A stretch of 64,000 nucleotides of DNA, taken from Halalkalibacter krulwichiae (GTDB taxonomy: Bacteria > Bacillota > Bacilli > Bacillales > Bacillaceae_D). Positions 37,528-46,213 of this stretch are shown here, piece after piece. The position numbers were made by a program, and so were the translations under genes. Position 1 is the first letter of the stretch. Each line of letters opens with the position of its first letter. Under the pieces are notes generated by a model. The model had not been told where the DNA came from, did no database searches, and saw only the letters and a program-made list of their open reading frames with translations. The stretch is from assembly GCF_002109385.1 (NCBI RefSeq), contig NZ_CP020814.1:1118001-1182000 (forward strand), written 5' to 3'.

Positions 37528-38637
37528 ATGACAAATCAAACGGTAATAAACGGAAAAAGTGCATTAGAGTGGGCAAAGAAAGCAAGTGAAAGTCTGATGA
37601 AGCAATATGAGCCAATTATGCTACCTCCGGCCAACCGTTGGCATTATCACCAAGGTGTGTTTTTATGTGGGCTCCACAGTGTTTGGCAGGAAACAAATAA
37701 CCAAGACTATATTCAATACTTTAAGGAATATGTTGATAAATTAGTTGATGAAAATGGCAACTTTTATTTTGAGCGTGATCAGTTAGATGCGATCCAGCCA
37801 GGCTTACTATTGCTACCTTTGTATCAACATACTGGTGAAGAGCGTTATAAAGTGGCAGCAACGAAACTTCGCAATCTGCTAAATACAATTAATATAACGA
37901 GTGAAGGAGGCTTTTGGCATAAAGACAAGTATCCTTACCAAATGTGGCTGGATGGATTATATATGGCAGGGCCATTTACCTTACAATATGGTCAGCAATT
38001 CAATGAACCAGAATTAATTGATCTGGTCCTACACCAAGAAGCTTTAATGAGAAAAAATACAAAAGATCATCGTACGGGACTTTATTTTCATGGATGGGAT
38101 GAAAGTGGTAAAACACCTTGGAGTGTACCTGAAACTCATACAGCTCCAGAGATTTGGGGCAGATCACTAGGTTGGTACGGTTTAGCAGTAGTAGACCTTA
38201 TTTCGTTGTTACCAGATCAGCATCCGAAGAAATCAGAGCTTATCGAAGTTCTTCAAAACCTAGTTGGAAATTTAATTCGTTATCAAGATGCAGAATCGGG
38301 TTTATGGTATCAAGTAATTGATAAAGGGCACCTTGAGGACAATTGGTTAGAGAGTTCTTGTTCAAGTCTATTTGTTTATACGATTGCTAAAGCAGTGCGA
38401 CTTGGATATATTGACGATAAATATTATGAAAATGCGAAAAAAGGTTTTGAAGGTATTATTACCCATGCCATTAAATTAGATGAGCATGATAATGTAATCT
38501 TAACAGGAATATGTATTGGCACGTCCATTGGTGTATATGATTATTATGTTGAACGGGAAACAAGTGAAAATGATTTACACGGAGTAGGGGCATTTATTCT
38601 CGCAAGTATGCAAATGTATCAACTAGAAAAGAAATAA
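37528..38637 (+). CDS. yteR: Unsaturated rhamnogalacturonyl hydrolase (GH105), YteR-like
   Basis: Alpha/alpha-barrel hydrolase of 369 residues that removes the unsaturated galacturonyl residue from rhamnogalacturonan lyase products. The catalytic Asp lies in YQMWLDGLYMAGPF; other family blocks are EIWGRSLGWYGLAVVDL and DNWLESSCSSLFVY. No signal peptide, as in B. subtilis YteR/YesR. AAGGAGGAATTG precedes the ATG. Its product, unsaturated galacturonate, feeds KdgF. A terminator follows, closing the long operon. Confidence 0.9.
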   Translation: MTNQTVINGKSALEWAKKASESLMKQYEPIMLPPANRWHYHQGVFLCGLHSVWQETNNQDYIQYFKEYVDKLVDENGNFYFERDQLDAIQPGLLLLPLYQHTGEERYKVAATKLRNLLNTINITSEGGFWHKDKYPYQMWLDGLYMAGPFTLQYGQQFNEPELIDLVLHQEALMRKNTKDHRTGLYFHGWDESGKTPWSVPETHTAPEIWGRSLGWYGLAVVDLISLLPDQHPKKSELIEVLQNLVGNLIRYQDAESGLWYQVIDKGHLEDNWLESSCSSLFVYTIAKAVRLGYIDDKYYENAKKGFEGIITHAIKLDEHDNVILTGICIGTSIGVYDYYVERETSENDLHGVGAFILASMQMYQLEKK

Positions 38638-38653
38638 GCTTACCATTCTGTCT

Positions 38654-38706
38654 GAAGCTTCTCGAGCAGGAGGGAAATAATAGGTTTTCCCTCCGAAGAA
38701 GCTTTG
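38654..38706 (+). terminator. Terminator after the GH105 gene
   Basis: Two-part stem: GAAGCTTCT with AGAAGCTT, and GGAGGGAAA with TTTCCCTCC, around an AT-rich loop. Confidence 0.75.
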
Positions 38707-38767
38707 TTAGTGATATAGTAAACATATACATTCAGCTAGAGCAGTACTGGAAGGAAGGTAAGAGATT

Positions 38768-39301
38768 ATGAGATTGACGTTGAAATTACTATTACCTATT
38801 GTCTTCATTGTTATTATAAGTGGTTGTAATAACAATGAAGACACTTTTGATTTATTGATTTTCTCCGAGATTCAAAATAGTAAAGTTGAAGAAGTAGAGC
38901 GTTTCGTAAAGAAAGCTGATGTATTTGAAGAAGATAAGTTTACCGTTCAGATGCATCCTGTTACTTACGAGCGACTAATTGTTGAGATTGCCTCGCATAA
39001 TGGGGATCTATATTTGTTAGATGAGGAGCTTATGTCAGCTGCCTATGACCCTATAGGTTTATATCCATTGGATGAAGCGTTAAATGAGGATTGGTTTCTC
39101 AAGACGCCAAGAGAATACAAGGCATTGAATCCTGAAGAGGGGATTGAGAGCGTCTATGCTTTTCCTTTAGGGAATCAATCAAACCTTTTAAACTCTTTAG
39201 GGGTACAATTAGAAAAACCATTAGTAGCGATCATACCGATCTACAGTGGAAATAAAGCGTTTTCAATAGAGCTTCTTCAGTATATAATAGAGAGTAACTA
39301 G
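38768..39301 (+). CDS. yteS: Small lipoprotein, YteS-like
   Basis: 177-residue lipoprotein with a hydrophobic signal and lipobox ending IISGC (Cys at residue 20). The mature part is acidic and has no clear catalytic motif. Size, lipobox and position between a GH105 gene and a DUF624 gene match B. subtilis yteR-yteS-yteU; its role in pectin uptake is unknown. GGAAGG precedes the ATG. Confidence 0.65.
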   Translation: MRLTLKLLLPIVFIVIISGCNNNEDTFDLLIFSEIQNSKVEEVERFVKKADVFEEDKFTVQMHPVTYERLIVEIASHNGDLYLLDEELMSAAYDPIGLYPLDEALNEDWFLKTPREYKALNPEEGIESVYAFPLGNQSNLLNSLGVQLEKPLVAIIPIYSGNKAFSIELLQYIIESN

Positions 39302-39330
39302 AATTCTAGTTCGTGAAAGGAGGCATGACT

Positions 39331-39990
39331 ATGGAAATGAATGGCTTTATGGGAAGTTTTTATAGGATTAGCATATTTATTTCTCGTCTTGCTTATATTA
39401 ATTTTTTATGGATTTTATTTACGCTTATGGGGGTCATCATTTTTGGTTTCATGCCTGCAACAGTAGCAATGTTTGCTGTAACAAGGAAGTGGGTAAATGG
39501 AGCAGAAGATTTTCCGATATTTAAGACATTTTGGCAATTTTATAAGGAAGAATTTTTAAAGGCTAATTTATATGGACTATTTTTTGTTTTTACTGGTTAC
39601 ATCATTTATATTAATTTTCTATTAGTAGCCGATCAAGTGTTGTGGATGACAATTGCAAGGTATATTCTGCTTGTTATTAGCATTTTATTTATTGTAACGG
39701 TATTAATGTTCTTCCCAGTATATGTTCATTTGAAACTGAAAGGTTCTGAATATTTGAAAACGGCTTTATTTCTTGGCCTTGCTTATCCCCAGTATACAGT
39801 CATTATGGTGTTTGGGATTGTTGGGATCCAGTATTTAATGATGTTTCTACCTGGATTGATCCCGTTCTTTACTGCCAGTTTAATGGCTTATTTATTAGTA
39901 CGGATAGCTAATATTATATTTAGAGTTGTAGAAAGAAAAAATCAAGCGATTGAAGAAGATCAAATGGCAAAAGAAATTCAAGTTTACTAG
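39331..39990 (+). CDS. yteU: DUF624 family membrane protein, YesL/YteU-like
   Basis: 219-residue membrane protein with about five helices; the N-terminal NFLWILFTLMGVIIFGFMPATVAMFAVTRKW segment is the DUF624 signature. Function is unknown, but members sit in pectin loci beside LplABC-type importers. ATG 39331 is eight to nine bases after AAAGGAGG; the earlier GTG 39313 and ATG 39325 are poorly spaced. It ends just before a dispersed palindrome. Confidence 0.8.
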   Translation: MEMNGFMGSFYRISIFISRLAYINFLWILFTLMGVIIFGFMPATVAMFAVTRKWVNGAEDFPIFKTFWQFYKEEFLKANLYGLFFVFTGYIIYINFLLVADQVLWMTIARYILLVISILFIVTVLMFFPVYVHLKLKGSEYLKTALFLGLAYPQYTVIMVFGIVGIQYLMMFLPGLIPFFTASLMAYLLVRIANIIFRVVERKNQAIEEDQMAKEIQVY

Positions 39991-39993
39991 AAA

Positions 39994-40100
39994 AAGAGGT
40001 TTGGACATAAGTAAAGTGTTTTATTGAAAGTACGAACAATGAGCTATGCATCTATTACGTTCGGGTTTTCGTGTATTAAAACTCTTTTGTCCAGCCTCAT
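39994..40100. repeat. Dispersed imperfect palindrome, copy 2
   Basis: Ends GAGGTTTGGACATAAGTAAAG and CTTTTGTCCAGCCTC are near-complementary, and the inner TTTTATTG...TATTAAAAC arms also pair. It resembles 6447-6593 in both outer arms but has a shorter and different centre. It follows the DUF624 gene and precedes the KdgR-controlled unit. Confidence 0.7.
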
Positions 40101-40113
40101 TATTAAAACACCA

Positions 40114-40131
40114 AATAACAACGTTGTTATC
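40114..40131. promoter_or_regulatory. KdgR operator, Gfo/Idh-kdgK unit
   Basis: AATAACAACGTTGTTATC: 17 of 18 bases of the palindrome, with a perfect 16-bp core (40115-40130). It lies 20 bases before the start codon. Confidence 0.78.
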
Positions 40132-40151
40132 GAGTGAGAGGAGTAAAATGA

Positions 40152-41441
40152 ATGAAGAAAATTGTTGTTTGTGGTTTGAGTAATAGAGCACTTGATATGT
40201 TTATCATGCCGATATTGACGAAATTTAATGACATCAATCAAATTGTTGGTTTGTTGGATCGTGATATGAAAAGAATCGAATTATGCAAAGAGCGTTTTCC
40301 TGAATTAACAAATGTACCGGCTTATACACCGCTTGAATTTTCTCATATGGTTAAAGAGACAGAAGCGACAACCGTTATTGTTACGAGCCGTGATGATACG
40401 CACGTTGATTACATTCTACAAAGTTTGGAACATGACTTAGATGTCATTAGTGAAAAACCAATGGTTACTACGAGTGAAGATGCAAAAAAAGTAGTGGAGG
40501 CCGAAGGAAAAAGCAAAGGTCGTGTAACGGTTGCATTCAATTATCGTTATAATCCGTTTCATCGAAAGATCAAAGAAATAATTCTAGAGGGCAAAATCGG
40601 GAGAGTGACATCTATTGATCTGAATTGGTACATTGATACGTACCACGGAGCAAGTTATTTTAAAAGATGGAATCGTATGAGAGAGTTCTCAGGTGGACTA
40701 TCTGTCCATAAATCGACCCATCACTTTGATTTAGTTAACTGGTGGATTGACCAGAAGCCGGAAGAGGTTTTTGCATTTGGAGCTCTTAACTATTATGGGA
40801 AAGACGGTGAGCTTAACCCGAGTTCGGTTAATAATCGCTATTGCGGTACTTGTACCGAAAAACAACTATGTGATTATTATACAAGGTGGTCAAATCGATC
40901 AGACTCCATTTTAGTGAACGATGATCATATTAGAATGGAAGCAACACAAAACTATACCGATTATAGACCAGATGCCTGTATTTTCGATCATGAAATTGAC
41001 ATTGAAGATACTTATGTGGCTACGGTTAAATATGATCGTGGTGCTTTATTAAGTTATTCAATTAACTTTTCGGTTCCTTATGAGGGGTATCGTCTTGCTA
41101 TAAATGGAACCAAAGGTCGAATTGAGACACAGGAATTTCATGAGTTAAGTCGAGTTCCTTTCCCAGTCCCTACCCAAACGATTGATTATTTTCCTTTATT
41201 TGGTTCAAAAGAGGTTATTCATGTCGTTCAAACAGAAGGTGGGCATGGTGGAGGAGATCCAATTATTCAAGAAGATCTCTTTTTAGGAGTCGATCCTAAC
41301 AGACCATATGAAATATTAGCAGGCACAGAAGCGGGAGCTTATTCAATTGCAGTGGGAGAGGCAGTCTGGAAATCGAGCAAACAAAATAAGTCAATATCAA
41401 TAAATGAGTTATTAGGAAATTATATTTTAGAGAAAAATTAA
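40152..41441 (+). CDS. Gfo/Idh/MocA-family oxidoreductase, YteT-like
   Basis: 429-residue NAD(P)-dependent oxidoreductase. The N-terminal Rossmann region (IVVCGLSNRALDMFI) is followed by the family hallmark DVISEKPMVTT (Lys) and a C-terminal alpha/beta domain with HKSTHHFDLVNWWIDQKP. A Cys-rich insert RYCGTCTEKQLCDYY is notable. The substrate is unknown; B. subtilis yteT lies in a comparable cluster. It is controlled by a KdgR palindrome and cotranscribed with kdgK. Confidence 0.8.
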   Translation: MKKIVVCGLSNRALDMFIMPILTKFNDINQIVGLLDRDMKRIELCKERFPELTNVPAYTPLEFSHMVKETEATTVIVTSRDDTHVDYILQSLEHDLDVISEKPMVTTSEDAKKVVEAEGKSKGRVTVAFNYRYNPFHRKIKEIILEGKIGRVTSIDLNWYIDTYHGASYFKRWNRMREFSGGLSVHKSTHHFDLVNWWIDQKPEEVFAFGALNYYGKDGELNPSSVNNRYCGTCTEKQLCDYYTRWSNRSDSILVNDDHIRMEATQNYTDYRPDACIFDHEIDIEDTYVATVKYDRGALLSYSINFSVPYEGYRLAINGTKGRIETQEFHELSRVPFPVPTQTIDYFPLFGSKEVIHVVQTEGGHGGGDPIIQEDLFLGVDPNRPYEILAGTEAGAYSIAVGEAVWKSSKQNKSISINELLGNYILEKN

Positions 41442-41461
41442 TCATGTTGGAGGGTTTTAGA

Positions 41462-42415
41462 ATGGATGTAGTAACAATTGGAGAATCAATGGCTGTATTT
41501 AGTCCAGAATCAACACCATTAATGAGGTACGCAGCAACTTATTCGAGAAAATTCGGGGGAGCAGAATCAAATGTCGCAATCGGTTTAACTAGATTAGGGC
41601 ATCAAGTTGGTTGGATTAGTAAAGTAGGGAATGATGAACTTGGTAAGGGCTTACTATCGTTCATAAGAGGTGAGGGAGTCAATGTCGATCAAGTAAAAGT
41701 TGATGCCAGTGCTCCTACGGGGCTTTACTTTAAAGAGGTAAGAAGTGCGAGTAATGTTCGTGTTGAGTATTATCGAAAAGGATCTGCAGCTAGCCAACTC
41801 ACTCCTAATGATTTGAATGAGGATTACATTGCAGGAGCACAGTTTCTTCATATTACAGGAATTACACCGGCATTAAGTGAAAGTTGTTATGAAACGATTA
41901 TGCACAGTATCTCCATTGCAAAGGAAAATGGTGTAAAGGTTGTTTTTGATCCAAACTTACGTAAGAAATTATGGTCAGAAGAGCGGGCGAGACAAGTTTT
42001 ACTTGAGATTGCAGCAAAATCTGATGTTGTGCTCCCAGGTGTAGCAGAAGGTGAATTTATGTTTGGAGAGCAAGATCCAGAAAAGTTAGGGGAACTGTTC
42101 TTAAATTATGGTGCTTCATTAGTCATTATTAAAGTCGGAGCAAAGGGAGCCTATTATTTTACAAAAGAGGAGCAACAGTTAGTTCCTGGATTTCCTGTTG
42201 ATCAAGTGATTGATCCTGTTGGAGCTGGCGACGGGTTCGCAGCAGGTGTGATTTCAGGGTTATTGGACCAATTAAGCCTTTATGAAGTAGTTGAGCGTGC
42301 AAATGCAGTCGGTGCTTTGGCTACACAAATTCCTGGTGATTTTGAAGGTTTGCCAACAAGAGAAGAAATTGACCAATTTTTGAATGCTACTGATGTGGAA
42401 GATATTAATAGATAA
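41462..42415 (+). CDS. kdgK: 2-keto-3-deoxygluconate kinase
   Basis: Phosphorylates KDG to 2-keto-3-deoxy-6-phosphogluconate, where the galacturonate and unsaturated-uronate routes join. The 317-residue PfkB-family protein shows KFGGAESNVAIGLTRLG near the N-terminus, VVFDPNLRKKLW, and the C-terminal IDPVGAGDGFAAG with the catalytic Asp. ATG 41462 has TTGGAGGG upstream; the ATG at 41444 is too close to the preceding stop. Its product goes to KdgA. Confidence 0.93.
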   Translation: MDVVTIGESMAVFSPESTPLMRYAATYSRKFGGAESNVAIGLTRLGHQVGWISKVGNDELGKGLLSFIRGEGVNVDQVKVDASAPTGLYFKEVRSASNVRVEYYRKGSAASQLTPNDLNEDYIAGAQFLHITGITPALSESCYETIMHSISIAKENGVKVVFDPNLRKKLWSEERARQVLLEIAAKSDVVLPGVAEGEFMFGEQDPEKLGELFLNYGASLVIIKVGAKGAYYFTKEEQQLVPGFPVDQVIDPVGAGDGFAAGVISGLLDQLSLYEVVERANAVGALATQIPGDFEGLPTREEIDQFLNATDVEDINR

Positions 42416-42424
42416 TAGTTTGTT

Positions 42425-42464
42425 TAAAGGGCCCAAATTATGTGATTTGGGCCCTTTTCATTTT
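42425..42464. terminator. Bidirectional terminator between kdgK and kdgR
   Basis: AAAGGGCCCAAAT pairs with ATTTGGGCCCTTT; A and T runs on both sides let it serve both convergent genes. Confidence 0.88.
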
Positions 42465-42479
42465 AATAAATTTGTTAAC

Positions 42480-43466
42480 TCACGGTAAAGGTGCACAAGA
42501 ATCTACTATGCTTAATTCTGGTTCGAGAATAATCGAATTTTCAGCCGTCTCTCCCTCTATAATAGTTAATAAGGTTTGACTAATGTGTTGGGCAATCCGA
42601 GTTATAGGCACTCCTACAGTTGTCAATCGCACATCTAGATTTTCAGCCTGAGGAATGTTGTCATAGCTAATGATCGATAAATCGGTAGGAATCGTTAATC
42701 CTATTTCGCTGGCAGCCCGTAGAATGCCACGTGTTAAATCGTAACTTCCACTTACAATTGCTGTAACCTGCTTGTTTGATGATAAAAGCGATTTTGCAGC
42801 AAGATAACCATCATGTACTTCTAGTCCATTTGTCGGAACGATAAACTCAGGTGAGTCACTTGGTCGCTCAATACCCATAGCTTCTAAAAAACCTAAAAGT
42901 TTGTCTTTTTGCATAGGGTCGGTAGAAGAAAGATCTCCAATAAACGCAATATGTTGATGGCAAATTGTTTGTAAATAATCTACTGCTATTTTAATCGCAA
43001 GACGTCTATTTACATCAATAGTAGGAAAGCTAGAATGTTGTTCAATTCCATAGTAGAGGATCGGTACGGTTGATTGGATTTTCAGATTATTTATTTCCTC
43101 TTCGGTTTCACCGAACACTAATATAGCATCTACTTGAAATCGGTTAAATGTCGCAATGGCCGACTCCAGCTTATTAATAGATAATAAAGTCGTATAAGAA
43201 TGTTCTTCAAGAAGGTCATTAATTTTCGTAATTAAGATAGATGGAGCGACTCTTTCAACACTTGGCCAAGCGACTCCAATTGTAAATGATTTCTTTTGTA
43301 CGAGACTTCTCGCTGCAACATTCGGTTGATAACCTAATTCTTCTGCAATTTTTAAAATCTTCGTTTTTGTAGGCTTTTTTACTAGGGGACTATCTCGTAA
43401 AGCCTTTGAAACGGTTGAATAACTAACACCAGCATGTTTGGCAATATCTTTTATTGTTACGCTCAT
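42480..43466 (-). CDS. kdgR: LacI-family regulator, KdgR
   Basis: 328-residue repressor with an N-terminal LacI helix-turn-helix (TIKDIAKHAGVSYSTVSKAL) and hinge, and a periplasmic-binding-like effector domain (IGVAWPSVERVAPS onward). The minus-strand ATG at 43466 has ATGGAGGC upstream. Its own promoter carries the 18-bp palindrome seen at uxaC, kdgK and uxaA units, so it likely represses them and itself, released by KDG or its phosphate as in other KdgR proteins (inference for effector). Confidence 0.88.
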   Translation of the reverse strand: MSVTIKDIAKHAGVSYSTVSKALRDSPLVKKPTKTKILKIAEELGYQPNVAARSLVQKKSFTIGVAWPSVERVAPSILITKINDLLEEHSYTTLLSINKLESAIATFNRFQVDAILVFGETEEEINNLKIQSTVPILYYGIEQHSSFPTIDVNRRLAIKIAVDYLQTICHQHIAFIGDLSSTDPMQKDKLLGFLEAMGIERPSDSPEFIVPTNGLEVHDGYLAAKSLLSSNKQVTAIVSGSYDLTRGILRAASEIGLTIPTDLSIISYDNIPQAENLDVRLTTVGVPITRIAQHISQTLLTIIEGETAENSIILEPELSIVDSCAPLP

Positions 43467-43483
43467 ACATAAGCCTCCATTAC

Positions 43484-43501
43484 AATAACAACGTTGTTAA
43501 T
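43484..43501. promoter_or_regulatory. KdgR operator, kdgR own promoter
   Basis: AATAACAACGTTGTTAAT with a perfect 14-bp core TAACAACGTTGTTA (43486-43499). It lies just downstream of a minus-strand -10 box TATAAT (43517-43512), fitting autorepression. It may also affect the divergent transporter gene. Confidence 0.75.
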
Positions 43502-43601
43502 CTATTTACTTATTATAGCAAAGTAAAGTAAGATTTATAAGAGGTTGACTGATTCCCGAAGAGAAGTTCCATGACCAAATTTTGATATAGGAGTTTATCC
43601 G

Positions 43602-44570
43602 ATGCTTAAAACAATTAATTCACAATTAGAAAAGAAAATGCCTTATTTGACACCGATAAGTGTTATCGTTGGGTTACTTTTAGCAGATGCGATAAGTTCA
43701 TGGGTTATTATTGTTCCGTGGATTTTTGCGTTTATTACACTATCAAGCAGTGTTGGTGTTAAATTAGAAAAAATGAAAAATGCCCTTTTGCATCCTGGCC
43801 CGATTTTGCTGTCATTAATCATTATTCAAGTGATCATGCCTTGTATTGCATATGTGGTGGGGCATATGTTCTTTTCAGGCGAGTATCTTACAATTGTCGG
43901 CATCATTATTGCGTTTGTCATTCCTACAGGTGTCATTAGTTTAATGTGGGTATCAATCTATAAAGGTAATACATCTGTGACGTTGTTAATCGTTTTAATT
44001 AATACGTTGCTTTCCCCTCTACTCATTCCTTTTTCGCTTCAAGTACTAGTTGGAGCAAGTGTTGAGGTAAATACAACGAGTTTAATGTCGAGTTTGTTTT
44101 TTATGATTGTCGTTCCATCTTTACTCGGAATTGCGCTAAATTACTTCCCTTTTACGAAGCAGAGGGATGTGAAATCAACGTTAGCCCCTTTTTCTAAAGT
44201 TGGCTTAATGTTAGTTATTGGAATTAATGCCTCAGTTGCTGCACCTGTCGTAACGTTTGATACAGGCTTAGTGAAAATTGCATTTGTGATCTTTCTTCTT
44301 GCCTCGTCAGGTTACTTACTGGGAGTGTTGGCTGGGAAAATGTTAAAAATTAATAATGACGTTGTCATCAGTCTGCTATTCAATTGTGGAATGAGAAATA
44401 TTAGTGTTGGTGCTGCAATTGCCATTTTATATTTTCCACCGCAAGTTTCTGTTCCTGTTGTAATGGGAACTCTGTTTCAACAAACGCTTGCTGCGATATA
44501 TGGGCGAATTCTAGTAACTTATCTAAAGAAAAAAGAATCAACAAAACAAGCTCTTAAAATAGTAAATTAA
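43602..44570 (+). CDS. Bile acid:sodium symporter (BASS) family transporter
   Basis: 322-residue membrane protein with nine to ten helices. BASS-family features include GVKLEKMKNALLHPGPILL, a region rich in Asn/Gly (GTLFQQTLAAI) and LFNCGMRNISVGAAIAILYFP, which resembles the conserved crossover motif. Known bacterial members transport pyruvate, pantoate or keto acids with sodium. It lies between kdgR and uxaA, which suggests uptake of a uronate or of KDG; substrate is inference. Confidence 0.75.
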   Translation: MLKTINSQLEKKMPYLTPISVIVGLLLADAISSWVIIVPWIFAFITLSSSVGVKLEKMKNALLHPGPILLSLIIIQVIMPCIAYVVGHMFFSGEYLTIVGIIIAFVIPTGVISLMWVSIYKGNTSVTLLIVLINTLLSPLLIPFSLQVLVGASVEVNTTSLMSSLFFMIVVPSLLGIALNYFPFTKQRDVKSTLAPFSKVGLMLVIGINASVAAPVVTFDTGLVKIAFVIFLLASSGYLLGVLAGKMLKINNDVVISLLFNCGMRNISVGAAIAILYFPPQVSVPVVMGTLFQQTLAAIYGRILVTYLKKKESTKQALKIVN

Positions 44571-44574
44571 AAAA

Positions 44575-44603
44575 TTGACAATTGAATGAAGCTTCTATAA
44601 AAT
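44575..44603 (+). promoter_or_regulatory. uxaA promoter
   Basis: TTGACA (44575-44580), exactly 17 bases, TAAAAT (44598-44603). The KdgR palindrome begins five bases later, over the start site. Confidence 0.8.
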
Positions 44604-44607
44604 TAAA

Positions 44608-44625
44608 AATAACAACGTTGTTATT
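44608..44625. promoter_or_regulatory. KdgR operator, uxaA-uxaB-kdgA
   Basis: Perfect AATAACAACGTTGTTATT; symmetry extends two further bases on each side (44606-44627), making this the most complete of the four sites. Confidence 0.82.
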
Positions 44626-44659
44626 TTATTAAACTCTAATATTACTAAAGGAGGTCAGC

Positions 44660-46156
44660 ATGAATTCTACTTATATTTTAGTAAATAAGGCTGATAATGT
44701 AATAGTTACACTTAAAGATTACAAAAAAGGGGAAACCCTTACATTTGAAGATAATGAAATCGTGCTACAGGAAGATGTAGCCGTTGGTCATAAAGTAGCA
44801 ATTAAAGGAATTGAACAAGGACTGGATGTGGTCAAATACGGTTTTCCGATTGGTCATGCAACAGAAGCCATTCAGGTAGGTCAGTGGGTACACACTCATA
44901 ATACGAAGACGAACTTATCTGGAACGTTGGAGTATTCGTATTCACCAGAGACTACTTCTTACTCACAGAAACCTGTACAAGAAAGAACGTTTAAAGGGTA
45001 TGTCCGCACAAATGGTGAGGTTGGAATTCGTAATGAAATTTGGATTGTTAATACAGTTGGTTGTATTAACAAAACAGCAGAACTTTTAGCAAAGACAGCA
45101 GACCAATCTTTTAGAGGAAAGGGAGTCGATGGAGTTTATCATTACCCGCATCCATTCGGGTGTTCTCAGCTCGGTGACGACCTTACAAATACACAGAAAA
45201 TATTAAGTAATTTAGTGCACCATCCTAATGCTGCTGGAGTACTCGTGCTTGGATTAGGCTGTGAAAACAATCATATCAGTGAATTTAAAAAGGTGATCGG
45301 TGAATATGATGACAATCGAGTCAAATTTCTAGGTGTTCAAGAAGCATCGGATGAATTAGAAGACGGGTTAGAGTTAATAGAGCAATTGGTCACATACGCA
45401 CAATCATTTGAGCGTGAAGAAGTCCCTGTTTCAAAGCTAAAGGTTGGATTGAAATGTGGAGGTTCAGACGGTTTTTCTGGTATTACAGCTAACCCATTAG
45501 TCGGTTCGTTTTCAGATAAATTGATTGCCCATGGCGGCACTTCCGTTTTAACAGAAGTACCTGAAATGTTTGGCGCTGAAACAATATTAATGAATCGGGC
45601 AAAAAATGAAAAGGTTTTCAATTCGATCGTTGAATTGGTGAATGGCTTTAAGGAATATTTCATTAAACATGATCAAGTTGTTTATGAAAATCCATCGCCT
45701 GGAAATAAAAAAGGTGGAATTACCACTTTAGAAGAAAAGTCATTAGGGTGTGTACAAAAGGGTGGATTTGCACCAGTGAACGATGTCTTGCCATATGGTG
45801 GACGGGTAACAACTCCTGGCTTAAATTTAGTTCAAGGACCGGGAAATGACCTAGTTTCCGTGACAGCTTTGGCAGCTTCAGGAGCTCACATTGTGATTTT
45901 TACTACGGGTAGAGGAACGCCATTCGGTGGCCCAGTTCCAACGGTAAAGATGTCTACAAATACACCGCTTTTCGAGAAAAAGAAAAATTGGATCGACTTT
46001 AATGCAGGAGAGCTCGTAAATGGAAAAGAGTTGGACACAGTAACTGACGAATTATTTGAATACATCATTCAAATCGCTTCTGGTGAGGAACACACCAATA
46101 ATGAAAGATACGGATTTAAAGAAATTTCTATCTTCAAAGACGGTGTTATTTTATAA
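44660..46156 (+). CDS. uxaA: Altronate dehydratase
   Basis: Dehydrates D-altronate to KDG. The 498-residue protein has an N-terminal SAF domain (about residues 1-95), then the main domain with KGYVRTNGEVGIRNEIWIVNTVGC, HPFGCSQLGDD, GLKCGGSDGFSG and a C-terminal TGRGTPFGGPVPTVKMSTN. Length is as in full-length UxaA. AAAGGAGGTCAGC precedes the ATG. It is the first gene of uxaA-uxaB-kdgA under a KdgR-type operator. Confidence 0.94.
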   Translation: MNSTYILVNKADNVIVTLKDYKKGETLTFEDNEIVLQEDVAVGHKVAIKGIEQGLDVVKYGFPIGHATEAIQVGQWVHTHNTKTNLSGTLEYSYSPETTSYSQKPVQERTFKGYVRTNGEVGIRNEIWIVNTVGCINKTAELLAKTADQSFRGKGVDGVYHYPHPFGCSQLGDDLTNTQKILSNLVHHPNAAGVLVLGLGCENNHISEFKKVIGEYDDNRVKFLGVQEASDELEDGLELIEQLVTYAQSFEREEVPVSKLKVGLKCGGSDGFSGITANPLVGSFSDKLIAHGGTSVLTEVPEMFGAETILMNRAKNEKVFNSIVELVNGFKEYFIKHDQVVYENPSPGNKKGGITTLEEKSLGCVQKGGFAPVNDVLPYGGRVTTPGLNLVQGPGNDLVSVTALAASGAHIVIFTTGRGTPFGGPVPTVKMSTNTPLFEKKKNWIDFNAGELVNGKELDTVTDELFEYIIQIASGEEHTNNERYGFKEISIFKDGVIL

Positions 46157-46213
46157 GTATCTCTTACAGTAGTATGTTTTGAAAAAGGGAAACAACTAAA
46201 GGAGTGAAGAAAT

